Numbered from the stretch's first letter, positions 33,022 to 42,939 are shown. The stretch is 64,000 nt of DNA from Cupriavidus basilensis (GCF_008801925.2 NZ_CP062805.1:248001-312000), one strand, 5' to 3'. A program made the numbers and translations. Notes: generated by a model from the sequence alone, not told the origin.

Positions 33022-34173
33022 CTAGTCCGGTGCATCGTTCGAATAGTCCGGACCGATCGTCCCAACGTCGAAGTGAAGGCCCGACATCTTGACAGTGATC
33101 TCCGTAACGTCGTCCGCCGACAGCACCTGGGTTTCGTCTGCCGCGAAATCCTCGAGATAGAGCCCGATCGAAAGATCGGCTCTCACCTCGGTTTCACTCG
33201 TCGCATAGGCGTGGCCAACCGGTACGTCATCCTTGTCGATTGAGTCGGGAACAAAGAAGTCGAAGGAAAATCTCCCCTTTGCGACGAAGTCGACAGATAC
33301 CGAAATGACTGCGTCGCTATGGTCGGCGGAGAGCACTGCCACATTTGCCGCATCAATCGCAAGCGAGCCGCGCTTTGGATAGAGTTCGACGACCTCGTCG
33401 TTAAAACCGCAATATGAGTCGGCATCGACGAAGGGAGAGTGGTCATCAAGGTGGAACTGGATGCTGGCTTCAATTTTCTCTTTGGCGGCTTCCGACTCAA
33501 GCCAGATGGCGGCGGCAGCGCGGACACGATCGGGCAACTTTTCGCCCCGTACAAGGACCAAAGCTGCGAGAACATCTTCGAGTTCAGGTGTGATGAGTAG
33601 GCGATCAGACTGATTGCTGTAGCGCTCCCAGTCGCCGTCCTTCGTAACGCAAAGCACTTTCGTATCGTTCTTATTCGCCCATCCTTCGAGGCTGAGCAGA
33701 GCGATTGCGTCCGGAAACTCAGCTTTCTTTTTTCCGCCTGGCTCAAATGGCGGCTCCGAAGCGAAGTATCGATCCATCACCGACTCAAGCGACGTGTAGT
33801 CGGAAGCTTGAATCACTGTCGCCGTCACATTCGCGAAGAAGGCGTCGAGCGCCTTCTTCGCATCCCGATCATGCTCGTGGATGGCGCGCGCGACAGCGCT
33901 GACCACCTCGTCGGCGGCAAATTTCTTTAGATGCTTCAGGACCTTCGAGTCGAAGGCTTTCTCCTGGCCAAACTTTTCCCGCAGATGACTTTCCATTTCC
34001 CGAGCAATAACGTCCGGAACCAACAGCCGCTTGCCGGCCTGCTCGACTTGCCGAAGCAACGGGAGGTTGCCATCATGGATGTTTTGCCCTTCCTCATCGA
34101 ACACGTTCGTGTCGATGGCAATCGCCCCGACACGGCCGCGGGCCAGCCAGTCTTTGAGTTCCTCTTTATGCAC
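33022..34173 (-). CDS. PIN-domain protein (DUF4935-like)
   Basis: 383 residues. The PIN fold begins at the N-terminus: Asp21 in AIAIDTNVF, Glu59 in VIAREME, Asp155 in FPDAIALLSLEGWA and Asp179/Asp181 in VTKDGDWERY, giving the full acidic set for metal-dependent ribonuclease activity. The C-terminal 190 residues are a separate beta-rich domain. Proteins with this layout are often in defence islands as single genes. No small antitoxin is adjacent, unlike VapBC. It is alone on the minus strand after the MazG-like gene. Confidence 0.8.
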   Translation of the reverse strand: MHKEELKDWLARGRVGAIAIDTNVFDEEGQNIHDGNLPLLRQVEQAGKRLLVPDVIAREMESHLREKFGQEKAFDSKVLKHLKKFAADEVVSAVARAIHEHDRDAKKALDAFFANVTATVIQASDYTSLESVMDRYFASEPPFEPGGKKKAEFPDAIALLSLEGWANKNDTKVLCVTKDGDWERYSNQSDRLLITPELEDVLAALVLVRGEKLPDRVRAAAAIWLESEAAKEKIEASIQFHLDDHSPFVDADSYCGFNDEVVELYPKRGSLAIDAANVAVLSADHSDAVISVSVDFVAKGRFSFDFFVPDSIDKDDVPVGHAYATSETEVRADLSIGLYLEDFAADETQVLSADDVTEITVKMSGLHFDVGTIGPDYSNDAPD

Positions 34174-34315
34174 TTTCTCAGAGTTTCAAGTGATATAGTC
34201 TTGGTATGGTACAGGAGCAGCGCCGCGCTCATGCCCGACTGCACCTAGATAGTAATGTCGGGGGTAGGTTCCATGCTATTGCCTTTGTGATCCACCGAGG
34301 CGATGCGATTCGGAC

Positions 34316-34480
34316 ATGGCCCGCATCTTCTGGGTGCACCAGCGTGAGGCCCCGACAGGAAGTAGCTGTACCCGGTTCGGGCGAGCCGTCTACGCGCTGA
34401 CCATCGACATCCTGTGCGCCAACTACAGCCCGACCGCGGGCCGCGTCGAGGGATGACCGGCGTGCTGCAGGACTGCTTCC
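34316..34480 (+). pseudogene. ISNCY-type transposase fragment
   Basis: Translation gives IFWVHQREAPTGSSCTRFGR, AVYALTIDILCANYSPTAGR and VEG, stop; one frame over it resumes MTGVLQDCF. Intact ISNCY-type transposases have IFRV..., FGRAL-x-LNIEIICANSPQAKGRVER-x-x-x-TLQDR. So this is a short piece of the catalytic domain with a frameshift near 34450. Nothing of the rest remains. Confidence 0.6.
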
Positions 34481-34775
34481 CGGACGCTGCTGGCGGGGTA
34501 GTCTTCATCCCAATGCAATTTACGACTGGACTCTGGAGGGTGAGTAGCTGTTTTTCTTAAATTTTGTGTTTGGCTTTGCTTCCGGAATTCTGCTTAGTCC
34601 GCTGCAACTGATGCCTTTCATTACGGTGTGAAATGGTATCTGGCCCTACCCGCAACGCAATTGAGTTCGGGAACCGTCGCAAATTGCACCAAAGTCAAAG
34701 CCACCACCGCTTGAGAGACGACCACGAACAGAATTGGATTGTGAACCGCCCCGGGTATCGAGGAGGCTGTTTGGT

Positions 34776-35700
34776 TTAAGTTGATGCCGGCGCGGCAGCG
34801 GTGTCGCTAAGTTGCCGGTAGTAGTTTGCCTCAGCTTCGGCCGGCGGGATATAGCCGAGGTGTTCCATCAGGCGGTGGTTGTTGAACCAGGCCACCCATT
34901 CCAGGGTTGCAAGCTCCACGGCCTCACGGGTTTTCCAGGGGCCACGCTTGTGGATCAGTTCGGCCTTGTACAGGCCATTGATGGTTTCAGCCAGCGCATT
35001 ATCGTAGGAGTCGCCACGGCTGCCGACCGATGGTTCAATACCGGCCTCCGAGAGCCGCTCGGTATAGCGAATGCTGACGTATTGCGACCCCCTGTCCGAG
35101 TGGTGGATAAGTGTCCCATCATTGTCGGGCTGACGCGCGTAAAGTGCCTGTTCCAAGGCATCCAGTACGAAGTCCGTGGTCATCGAAGTGCTGACGCGCC
35201 AGCCAACAATACACCGGGCGAACACGTCGATCACGAAGGCCACGTATAGCCAGCCCTGCCAGGTTGAAACATAGGTGAAATCACTCACCCACAGTTGGTT
35301 GGGCCGTGTGGCGTGGAACTGGCGCTTGACGCGATCCAGCGGGCACGGCACCGAGTCGTCGGCCACCGTGGTGCGCTTCTTCTTGCCCCGGCACACCCCC
35401 TCCAGGCCAAGCTGCTTCATCAGTCGTTCGACCGTGCAGCGCGCCACTGCCATGCCTTCCCGGTTCATCTGTTTCCAGACTTTGTCCGCACCATAGACCT
35501 GCATGTTGTCCTCCCAGACCCGCTTGATCTCGGGCCTCAGCCGCTCATCACGAATCGCCCGGGCGCTGCGTCGCGACGGATCGCGAAGCCGAGCGGCATG
35601 GCGCCGGTAGCACGACGGGGCAATCTGCAAGACTTTGCAGATCGGCTCGACCCCGAAGACATCGCGATGTTCATCGACGAAGGTCTTCAGGACTTGAGCC
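34776..35700 (-). CDS. IS3 OrfB (DDE transposase)
   Basis: The catalytic frame opens near 35700 ([20 protein letters not shown]) and overlaps the end of OrfA, as in frameshift-made OrfAB; an internal ATG at 35630 also exists. DDE residues are Asp in WVSDFTYV, Asp in [11 protein letters not shown] and Glu in [12 protein letters not shown]. The C-terminus is [20 protein letters not shown]. The frame is intact, so this copy is probably active. Confidence 0.9.
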
Positions 35701-36010
35701 GGCGGTCGAGCTCCGCCTGGGCGAAAAACGCGCTGGCCAGCTTCAGGATCTCATTGGCACGGCGCAGCTCTTTGTTCTCCCGCTCTAGCTCCCTGAGGCG
35801 CTCACGCTCGACAGTCGTGACGCCATCCCGCTGCCCACGGTCAATCTCCTCACGCTCAACCCATTTCAGCAAGGTATGGCCCGAGCAGCCAATCTTCGGG
35901 GCGATGGCGTTGACCGCCGCCCACAGCGACGGATGCTCTCCACGTTGTGCCAGCACCAGGCGAACGGCTCGCTCGCGGACTTCGGGGGAATACTTGTTCT
36001 GCTTGCTCTC
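35687..36010 (-). CDS. IS3 OrfA (helix-turn-helix subunit)
   Basis: About 107 residues, [20 protein letters not shown] then [20 protein letters not shown], the transposase-8 helix-turn-helix, followed by a leucine-zipper helix ([20 protein letters not shown]) that ends in AELDRRLKS. An ATG start is not visible in this frame, so a non-standard codon or an upstream start is used; 35687-35956 is certain. A programmed -1 frameshift near the end would join it to OrfB. Confidence 0.85.
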   Translation of the reverse strand, partial: ESKQNKYSPEVRERAVRLVLAQRGEHPSLWAAVNAIAPKIGCSGHTLLKWVEREEIDRGQRDGVTTVERERLRELERENKELRRANEILKLASAFFAQAELDRRLKS

Positions 36011-36163
36011 AAGAGTTGGAGCCTCCTCAAAACCCGGGGCGGTTCATTGTGCGAAAACGGTGCCCATCGCTGACCGCTGGCGCTGCGCGAGCTAGCGGAG
36101 CCTGCCGCGCTTACCGCCCGCGTGCGTTCTCCAGCGTGCCAGGCAAACTGCCCATTGGGGTCG

Positions 36164-36350
36164 GGAACAAAATGCTGCAAAATCCAGGAACAAAATTATG
36201 CAAACCAACGATTCATGTCAGTTTGCACGATTTTTTTCCTGCTGCTGCTCCGCCGGCACGCCGATTGAGCGATGACGGTAACAAAGTTGCTTCAAGAATC
36301 GCTGCAGGAAATTGTTCTTCCGGCCGATGTTTGAAGCCATTTTGTAGCTT
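36164..36350. repeat. Back-to-back termini of a second Tni-type transposon (relic)
   Basis: Right-end boxes (GAACAAAATGCTGCAA at 36164 and GAACAAAATTATGCAAAC at 36188-36204, edge CCAACG to 36210) are followed by ATTCA and then a left end starting TGTCAGTTTGCACGAT at 36216. Further left-end boxes are CTGCAGGAAATTGTTC at 36302 and GAAGCCATTTTGTAGC near 36333. The box order matches the ends of the intact element at 12626-17459, but the bases differ by about a quarter. No transposase genes are left on either side. Confidence 0.7.
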
Positions 36351-36754
36351 GCCCGAACGCATCGTTCAGTCGCCAGCCTGGATCTTGGCGACAGCGCGCG
36401 ACGAGAACGTACAGAATTCGGTTGTGCGAAAACGATGACTGTCGATGTTAGGCGCTGCGCGAGCCGGCGAAGCCTGGGCACGCTTGCTCATTGGCGAAAA
36501 AGCTTGATGTCCTCCAGCATCGCTTGGGGATAAGCTGGCGGCAGGATCGGGCCGAAGTGCAAAGAGCGTCCGGTGCAGTACGGTCCACCGACGCTCAATT
36601 ATCAAAATATCGGTGTGAGCAGTGCCGAGGTGCTCATTACTTGAGCAGGAACTCACTACCCCCTACCGAAGAGGTATGAAAGCCTTGCAAGATTTGCCGT
36701 ACTACATGCTTAGGCGCAATTGTCGCCGTACAAGCAAACTATCATTGTAAGCAC
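36351..36754. other. Intergenic with repeat copy, no gene supported
   Basis: About 400 bp. ACAGAATTCGGTTGTGCGAA (36411-36430) and the following CGCTGCGCGAGCCGGCGAAG segment repeat the sequence on both sides of the IS3 insertion (34728-34741 joined to 36047-36120). TTAGGCGC at 36710-36717 matches the edge of the hairpin at 37128-37165. No gene is supported. Confidence 0.5.
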
Positions 36755-37120
36755 ATGCATCCCGCACTTGTTAAGTCGTTTGGCGGCCTTTCGCTCCAAA
36801 GCTATATTCGCCACTTCCTGTTCGGCCTCATCTTCCCAGCGATCTTCATATTTGCCTGGAGCCATAGCAAGAGTGAGTGGATGTCACTCGCGATGGTGCT
36901 CTTCCTAAGTGTGAGCTCGCTTCTCTACCCCTACTCACGCTTTGTCTACGAAGGTGTTGTCAGCTATATCCTTGGTAACAACGCCTTCTTCATGAACGCG
37001 TTCTTGATGCTCCTTGCCAAGTACATCACTATGGCGTTCTGCTGGGTTTTTGCGGTTTTCGTAGCTCCCGTTGGGCTACTCTATCTCTACTTCACCGCCG
37101 ACAAGCGAGCATCGCAATGA
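36755..37120 (+). CDS. Small inner-membrane protein, unknown function
   Basis: 121 residues with four predicted membrane segments (about 18-35, 43-60, 69-85 and 92-112: YIRHFLFGLIFPAIFIFAW, MVLFLSVSSLLYPYSRFV, ITMAFCWVFAVFVAPVG). It starts MHPALVKSFGGLSL. Homologues with this beginning are known as hypothetical proteins in Burkholderiales. GC content is lower than in the neighbours. It is bounded by TTAGGCGCA on both sides and followed by a hairpin, as in a mobile gene cassette. Confidence 0.7.
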   Translation: MHPALVKSFGGLSLQSYIRHFLFGLIFPAIFIFAWSHSKSEWMSLAMVLFLSVSSLLYPYSRFVYEGVVSYILGNNAFFMNAFLMLLAKYITMAFCWVFAVFVAPVGLLYLYFTADKRASQ

Positions 37121-37127
37121 TGCCCCG

Positions 37128-37165
37128 TAGCCCGTTCAAGAGCTTTTGAACGGGCTACGTTAGGC
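37128..37165. repeat. attC-like hairpin with GTTAGGC edge
   Basis: TAGCCCGTTCAA (37128-37139) pairs perfectly with TTGAACGGGCTA (37146-37157) over a 6-nt loop. The right side continues CGTTAGGC, the R' core (GTTRRRY) of integron attC sites; the left side GCCCCG is a poor match to RYYYAAC. It may be an attC-like site of a cassette carrying the membrane-protein gene. A simple terminator is less likely because no T run follows. Confidence 0.4.
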
Positions 37166-37368
37166 GCATCCGTCCTGCCCCAAGCGAACTAGAAGCTCAC
37201 GCGGTGCCCAGCCTATGGCTTAACGGCGTACGTTGCATGGCCTTCATGGCGGCCTGGAAAATTTTCCAGACGGCGCGAGGTCGACTGCCTTACAGCCGGG
37301 GCTCTCTGGCTCAATTGGCCTTCACCTTCCCCGCATGATTTAGGCGGAGGGATCTCTGGCACTTCCGA

Positions 37369-39954
37369 ATGGACAAGAAAGACAAGGACATCCAATGGCT
37401 GGGCGAAGAGGACGCCTACCTTGGCCCCGCCGCGCGGGCGGGGCTCGGTATTCTGTTCGAAAGCAATGATTGGACCTGGTGGAACGACCCTGGCGACGCG
37501 CGTGACGCGCTGGAACGTGCGGTGCCAAAGAGTGGTCTCGCCAAGTGGGGCGGCGACGCGAGCGTGATGGAGGCCGACAAGTGGGTGGATCCGCTGGTCG
37601 CCATCTCTATTGCCCGGGCGTTCGCGTCGCTGAATCGTCGCGGGCCGCTGTGCATCAAGGTGGTCAGGTCGGTATGGAGTTGGCCAGGACATGCCGAAAC
37701 CGTCAATTCGGTCGCCCTTGAGCTCTCGACGGTCGTGGGGCCTGAGCGCGTCTTCGCGGACTGGCCACGGAACACTCGACCCCGTTTCCCATTGACTGCG
37801 ACCGAGCAATCGCCGCTGCGCGTCATCGCAGGCACTCGGTTCGCGCTCGATCGCCTTCGCAGCGACGAGGTATTGCCTCGCCACGTCGTCTGGCGTCCTG
37901 ATGCCAAGGTCGCCGACATCGTCGTTGCCGAATCGTTGGCGGCACTGGGCGATATGGTCGCGGCTCGGGTCGTGATCTTGTATGGCAGGCAGGGGGGAAA
38001 TCTGCTGGCCCAGATCGAGAGTCTGCGGGACCGGTTCAGCGCGCAGTGCGTGATTCATGTCGACGTCGATGACGGACAGATCACCGAATGGCTCCGACTT
38101 CAGCTGACGTCATGGGGTGAGTTTGGACTGCCCCTCGGAGACGCCATTGAGGAAGCCAATGCTCAATCGAATGCCAGCGGCCGAATCTTGGCATCAACTC
38201 AAACGTTTATCGTGGGTAGCGCCCGATTCCTGCGCCAGAGTTTGATCAAGGAGAGGCGCGGCGATTACCTCGGATTGACCCATGCGCAGCGAGCAGCCCC
38301 GTCGCCAGAGGTCTTGCTGGATGCCCCCGAGCTCACGCCATTTTTGCCGACGATCGATGGCGAACGGCCGGGCACCGACGCCAAGCGTCACGTTCCACCC
38401 ATGGAGAGGGTGCTGGATTCCCGTGTCCGGCAGGGCCATCGGGAGCTCGAGACTTGGCCTCTTCATGGCGTGGTGGACATCGTCGTCGATATCCGACTCA
38501 GGACGCCGTTGCACAGCCTTCGCCCGGCTTTCCCGGAACAGCAGGTCGAGTGGGACGGCGACAGTAAAGTTTTGATGGTCCACCTGCTTGAGATCGGAAG
38601 TGCTCCGGTCACTCGGCCGCTGACCGTGAGAAGGACGGGGGATTCCGAGGCTGTCACGTTTTCTCGCGAGATCAGGAACGGTCCCGTCGATCTGCGCCTC
38701 GTGGTGAGCGACGGCGCGCGCATTCTCCAGACCGCTCGCCTTCAATCAGCCCCTGGAGAGGCGATCCACTTCTTCATCGAGAATGTCGTGACGCCCGTTC
38801 ATCGCAAGAAGCAGAACTTCGACTTGGCCCTGCTGGTCAACGACAGCCTCGGGAACCAGCCCAGCGTCGCATTGATTACCGCCGAGGGCGAAGCGATCTT
38901 CTCCCCGCTGACCGATACGGACACCGAGAAGGCCCGCAAAAAGCTGTTGGCTATCCTTCAACAGGCCGTGGTGGACCCCGAAACGCCGCTTGCGCCGATG
39001 CTGCTTGACCTGGCCAATCAGGGTTCCCTGCTGTTGTCCAGCCTCCGCGAGCTCGTGCCCACCTGGCCGGGCCAACTGACACGCGTCCAGCTGGTGACGC
39101 AGAGCAATGCCTTTTTCCCGATCGAGTATCTTTATGAAGGCACAGTGCCGGAGTCGAGCGATGCGGAACTGTGCTCACAACGCCACGGATGCCTGAAGAG
39201 CGGACATGCCATTCCGGGATGTCCCATTCGGGAGGCCGCCGTGCAGCTGTGCCCCATGGGCTTTGTCGGCGTGTCCGCGATCGTCGAACGACACACATGG
39301 AAGCCTGGACTTCCCGCGCCTCTGTGGAGACCGGCCGCACCAGGAGCACGGACGCGACTGGAGATCAAGGACTTGTCTACCGTCGCCTTCGCGGCAAGCG
39401 ACCGCGCCGATGACTTCAAAGACGAAGACGTCGCTCCACACGCGGTGGTTCGACTCGCCGACATCGAAAAGTCCTTGGGGGTTCAAAGGCTTCCAACCTG
39501 GGCCCATTGGAAGGCCCGCGTCGCCGAACAGTCCCCGTCGCTGCTGCTGCTCGTGGTCCACATGGAGAATACCCAACTCTTTTTGGAAGAAGAGGTCGGC
39601 CTCAACCTGGCGGGGATATCCCGGATGCATGTCGGGATGGGGGCGCCCGTGGCAATCACCATTGGATGCAGCACCGGCTACGGAGACCTGCCGGGGGGCA
39701 CCTTGCCGACGGTGTTGTTGAGGCATGGCGCGCGCATGGTCGTAGCGGCGATGACGGACGTGCTAGGTCGCCATGCCAATCGGGCGGCACGGGATCTAGC
39801 GATTGGGTTTCTCAGTGCGGCGAAGTCACCGACACCTGTTCTGGTCGGGGAGATCATGGGCACGCTGCGGCGCAAATTCCTGGCGGACGAGATCGCGCTT
39901 GGCCTGGCCCTGGTGGCATTCGGCGATGCCGACACGGTGCTCGGCAACAAATGA
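37369..39954 (+). CDS. CHAT-domain (caspase-like) protease with large N-terminal sensor region
   Basis: 861 residues. The C-terminal 220 residues have the CHAT/clan CD fold: His731 in LLVVHMENTQLF and Cys767 in ITIGCSTGYGD, followed by VLLRHGARMVVAAMTDVLGR, as in caspase-like CHAT peptidases. A Cys-rich insertion (CSQRHGCLKSGHAIPGCP) lies before the domain. The first 500 residues are unrecognised. The next gene overlaps its stop and encodes an MBL-fold hydrolase. CHAT proteases in bacteria act in immune systems, often cleaving a gasdermin or other effector; none is visible here. Confidence 0.8.
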   Translation: MDKKDKDIQWLGEEDAYLGPAARAGLGILFESNDWTWWNDPGDARDALERAVPKSGLAKWGGDASVMEADKWVDPLVAISIARAFASLNRRGPLCIKVVRSVWSWPGHAETVNSVALELSTVVGPERVFADWPRNTRPRFPLTATEQSPLRVIAGTRFALDRLRSDEVLPRHVVWRPDAKVADIVVAESLAALGDMVAARVVILYGRQGGNLLAQIESLRDRFSAQCVIHVDVDDGQITEWLRLQLTSWGEFGLPLGDAIEEANAQSNASGRILASTQTFIVGSARFLRQSLIKERRGDYLGLTHAQRAAPSPEVLLDAPELTPFLPTIDGERPGTDAKRHVPPMERVLDSRVRQGHRELETWPLHGVVDIVVDIRLRTPLHSLRPAFPEQQVEWDGDSKVLMVHLLEIGSAPVTRPLTVRRTGDSEAVTFSREIRNGPVDLRLVVSDGARILQTARLQSAPGEAIHFFIENVVTPVHRKKQNFDLALLVNDSLGNQPSVALITAEGEAIFSPLTDTDTEKARKKLLAILQQAVVDPETPLAPMLLDLANQGSLLLSSLRELVPTWPGQLTRVQLVTQSNAFFPIEYLYEGTVPESSDAELCSQRHGCLKSGHAIPGCPIREAAVQLCPMGFVGVSAIVERHTWKPGLPAPLWRPAAPGARTRLEIKDLSTVAFAASDRADDFKDEDVAPHAVVRLADIEKSLGVQRLPTWAHWKARVAEQSPSLLLLVVHMENTQLFLEEEVGLNLAGISRMHVGMGAPVAITIGCSTGYGDLPGGTLPTVLLRHGARMVVAAMTDVLGRHANRAARDLAIGFLSAAKSPTPVLVGEIMGTLRRKFLADEIALGLALVAFGDADTVLGNK

Positions 39955-39971
39955 GCGGAGTGGAGAAGCGC

Positions 39972-41000
39972 ATGTTTCGAATCAGAGCCATCCAAGCCGA
40001 ACACGGCGACGCGCTGCTCGTCAGCTACGGCAACCCGGACCGGCCTCGCCATGTGCTAGTCGACGGCGGACCCGCTGGCACCCGGGAAGCGCTGCTGGCC
40101 GTACTGAAGCCGCTATGCGTCAACGGCCGGCTTCGACTGGAGGCTCTGGTGGTGACGCATTATGACCTCGATCACATCGAGGGGATGATCGAACTGCTGA
40201 GCGACCCGCCCGAGTGGCTCGACATCGCGGACGTATGGTTCAACGGCTATCAACACCTGCGACAGGCAGACAGGCTTGGTCCGAGTGAAGGCGACGCTCT
40301 GTCGAAGTTGATCCGGCGCCGGAATCTTCCCTGGAATCACGCGTTTCCGGATAGGGGCACGATCCAACAATCGTGTAAGGAGGTCATCCTTGAAGGCAAG
40401 CTACAGGTGCGGGTGCTGTCACCAGATGCCTTGGCGCTGAAGAAGCTGTCGGAGGAATGGGCGAATCCCGAGTTGCCGCCGACGGAGCCGCCCGCAGGCC
40501 CCGGTGACCGACTGGGACGCAAGGACCCTTGGCCCCCAGGAGACTTCTCACAGTTGTCCAAGTCAAAGTCCCGGTCCGATAGCTCCACTCCCAACGGCAG
40601 CAGTATTGCTCTACTACTGCAGTTCGGCGACAAGCGCATGTTGTTGGCCGCAGACGCGTTCGCCGAAGTGGTGAAGGCTGGGCTCGCGGTCCATCACTCG
40701 AAGCAAGAGCCGATCGATCTGCTCAAGGTGTCTCACCATGGCAGCAAGGCCAATACTGACCTGGATCTCCTGACGTCCCTCCGGTGCTCGCGATTCTTGA
40801 TTAGCACGAGCGGAAAGAAGTACCGGCATCCCGACAACGAGCTGATCGCGCGGCTGATTGCCAAAGGCAAGCACCCAGAGATCTTCTTCAACTACGACGT
40901 GCCGCACACCTCGAGATGGCGCCTCAAACCGGAAGGGTGGCCGAGCTTCAAGCCCCTCTATCCGATGGCCGGCGAGCAGTTTGTCGAAGTTTCACTCTGA
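39972..41000 (+). CDS. Metallo-beta-lactamase-fold hydrolase (ComEC-like subgroup)
   Basis: 342 residues. Metal-binding motif THYDLDHIEGM (His63, Asp65, Asp67, His68), further ligand region LLLAADAF and VSHHGSKAN (His255, His256), then a C-terminal HPDNELI region (His about 285). This is the ComEC/Rec2-like MBL subgroup, many members of which are nucleases. Start: ATG at 39972 follows GGAG; ATG at 39951 overlaps the CHAT stop (ATGA) and is possible. With the CHAT gene it forms a two-gene unit, so processing or signalling between the two is likely (inference). Confidence 0.85.
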   Translation: MFRIRAIQAEHGDALLVSYGNPDRPRHVLVDGGPAGTREALLAVLKPLCVNGRLRLEALVVTHYDLDHIEGMIELLSDPPEWLDIADVWFNGYQHLRQADRLGPSEGDALSKLIRRRNLPWNHAFPDRGTIQQSCKEVILEGKLQVRVLSPDALALKKLSEEWANPELPPTEPPAGPGDRLGRKDPWPPGDFSQLSKSKSRSDSSTPNGSSIALLLQFGDKRMLLAADAFAEVVKAGLAVHHSKQEPIDLLKVSHHGSKANTDLDLLTSLRCSRFLISTSGKKYRHPDNELIARLIAKGKHPEIFFNYDVPHTSRWRLKPEGWPSFKPLYPMAGEQFVEVSL

Positions 41001-41233
41001 AGCCCACGGGACCAGTCTCCCCCTTCGATCGTAATCGGGGAACGGCCGCTTCGGCTAGGAACTGACTGACTCTTCGGGTCGACTGGCGTCAGCTGAATGG
41101 AAGGCGGCGGTCGGCGCAACCCATCTCCGCCGTTCGCTTTTCTGACGAGCGGACATCGAGCCGAAACAAGAGTCAGGTTGCCAGCAGCATTGGACTGGAG
41201 CCGCAAAGTCAACTCTTGTCTGGCTTCGCACAT

Positions 41234-41953
<720 letters not shown>

Positions 41954-42017
41954 TTATGGCCGGGATGGGGCGTTTGTTTCGTCATGCTACGATCCTCCGA
42001 AACGGACGGGGGGGACT

Positions 42018-42221
42018 ATGGCAACAGAGACCTACGGGGGATACACCATTCGAGGCTTTGCGAAGCCCATGGGGGACGGCTCGTTCGAAGCTTCGGGGGC
42101 CGTAGAGAAGGGCACCCAAGTGCTGGAGACCTCCGATCCGATTGGCTTCTACCCGAGCTTCCAGCGGGCAGTCGCGGAAGGCCTCGTCTGGGCGAGGGCG
42201 TGGGTTGATGCTCATGTCTGA
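42018..42221 (+). CDS. Small conserved protein, unknown function
   Basis: 67 residues: MATETYGGYTIRGFAKPMGD, SFEASGAVEKG, and FYPSFQRAVAEGLVWARAWV. It looks like a small alpha/beta protein of the kind common in Burkholderiales and often annotated as hypothetical. It is preceded by GGGGGGAC but not by a classical ribosome site. There is no operon partner. Confidence 0.65.
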   Translation: MATETYGGYTIRGFAKPMGDGSFEASGAVEKGTQVLETSDPIGFYPSFQRAVAEGLVWARAWVDAHV

Positions 42222-42389
42222 AACCTGAACTCCACCAGGCTCACTCACGGGTTGGCGATCCATGAGCCGGGGCCGTGGATCTGCTCCCACAGCGATCGGT
42301 AACTCCGCGGGCGTCGGTGCTTAGACCGGTGTTCGCGTAGTCTGCCCAGTCACCATCCGCGCTGGGACGGCGCTCGATGCCCTCGGCGA

Positions 42390-42830
42390 TAACATTCGCT
42401 TCACTGCAGTCGGGGCGCACCGAGGCCTGCCGGTACGTACCGCGCAATCTCAGGCAACACCCGGGCGAGCAACTGGGCATTGAGCCGCCCGATCTCGGCA
42501 CGCTGTACGCGCCTTATGATGTCACATCGACACGCTGGTCGAGCACAGACCTGCGCGTATCGGGCACTCGGCTTCGGCGCGATGACGGAGCATCAGCGCC
42601 GCTATGTGGTGCGCTGGTTCAAGGGCGATCTCGGGCAAACAGGATCGCAATGGCTTGCTGCGGGATCTCAAACGGTGGCTGTACGAACATCGCATTCTGC
42701 TGCAGCGCGATCGCACGCTGCGGCAACCGGTCGCGTTCAGGTGGCCGGGGAAGTCGAAACCACGCTGACCGGCGAGTTGACGCAAACCTTCGCGCACAAC
42801 GTCATGGTACAGCTCGTCGGAGCCCGTTCG
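42390..42830 (+). pseudogene. Tn3-family transposase N-terminal fragment, frameshifted
   Basis: Three frames must be joined: HPGEQLGIEPPDLGTLYAPY, then ALGFGAMTEHQRRYVVRWFK, and RDLKRWLYEHRILLQRDRTL followed by ETTLTGELTQTFA. Together they resemble the N-terminal DUF4158 region of Tn3-type TnpA (LGIxxxDxxxLxxLY..., LGFxxMxEHQRRxxVR..., WLYEHRxLIxxxRxLR). Two frameshifts and loss of the catalytic part make it inactive. If correct, it could be a remnant of the Tn3 element that brought the TnpS/TnpT module. Confidence 0.5.
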
Positions 42831-42939
42831 AAAAAACCTGGATTGTCTGCGACGGCTCACCTGTGATACAAGATAGCCGCACGTCTGGCGCAGGCCGGTG
42901 GCGTCATCTACAACTAGTCTTCCTTGGAACATTCAGAAC

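Larger units (their letters stand above)
34742..36046 (-). mobile_element. IS3-family insertion sequence, complete, with TTG duplication
   Basis: Ends are inverted: TGAACCGCCCCGGGT at 34742 and its complement ending at 36046. TTG occurs on both sides (34739-34741 and 36047-36049), a 3-bp duplication typical of IS3. Length is 1305 bp with orfA and orfB on the minus strand. It has been inserted into a copy of a roughly 100-bp repeat whose second copy lies at 36405-36480. The intact ends and duplication point to recent insertion. Confidence 0.92.

Noticed and set aside
32595..33065. 156-codon minus-strand frame as a gene
   Set aside because: No domain, odd composition, and another frame of similar length on the other strand.
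37128..37157. Ordinary rho-independent terminator
   Set aside because: The perfect stem is not followed by a T run, and its GTTAGGC edge fits an attC-like site better.
37213..38058. 281-codon minus-strand frame opposite the CHAT gene
   Set aside because: It is antisense to a clear CHAT-protein gene and has shadow-type composition.
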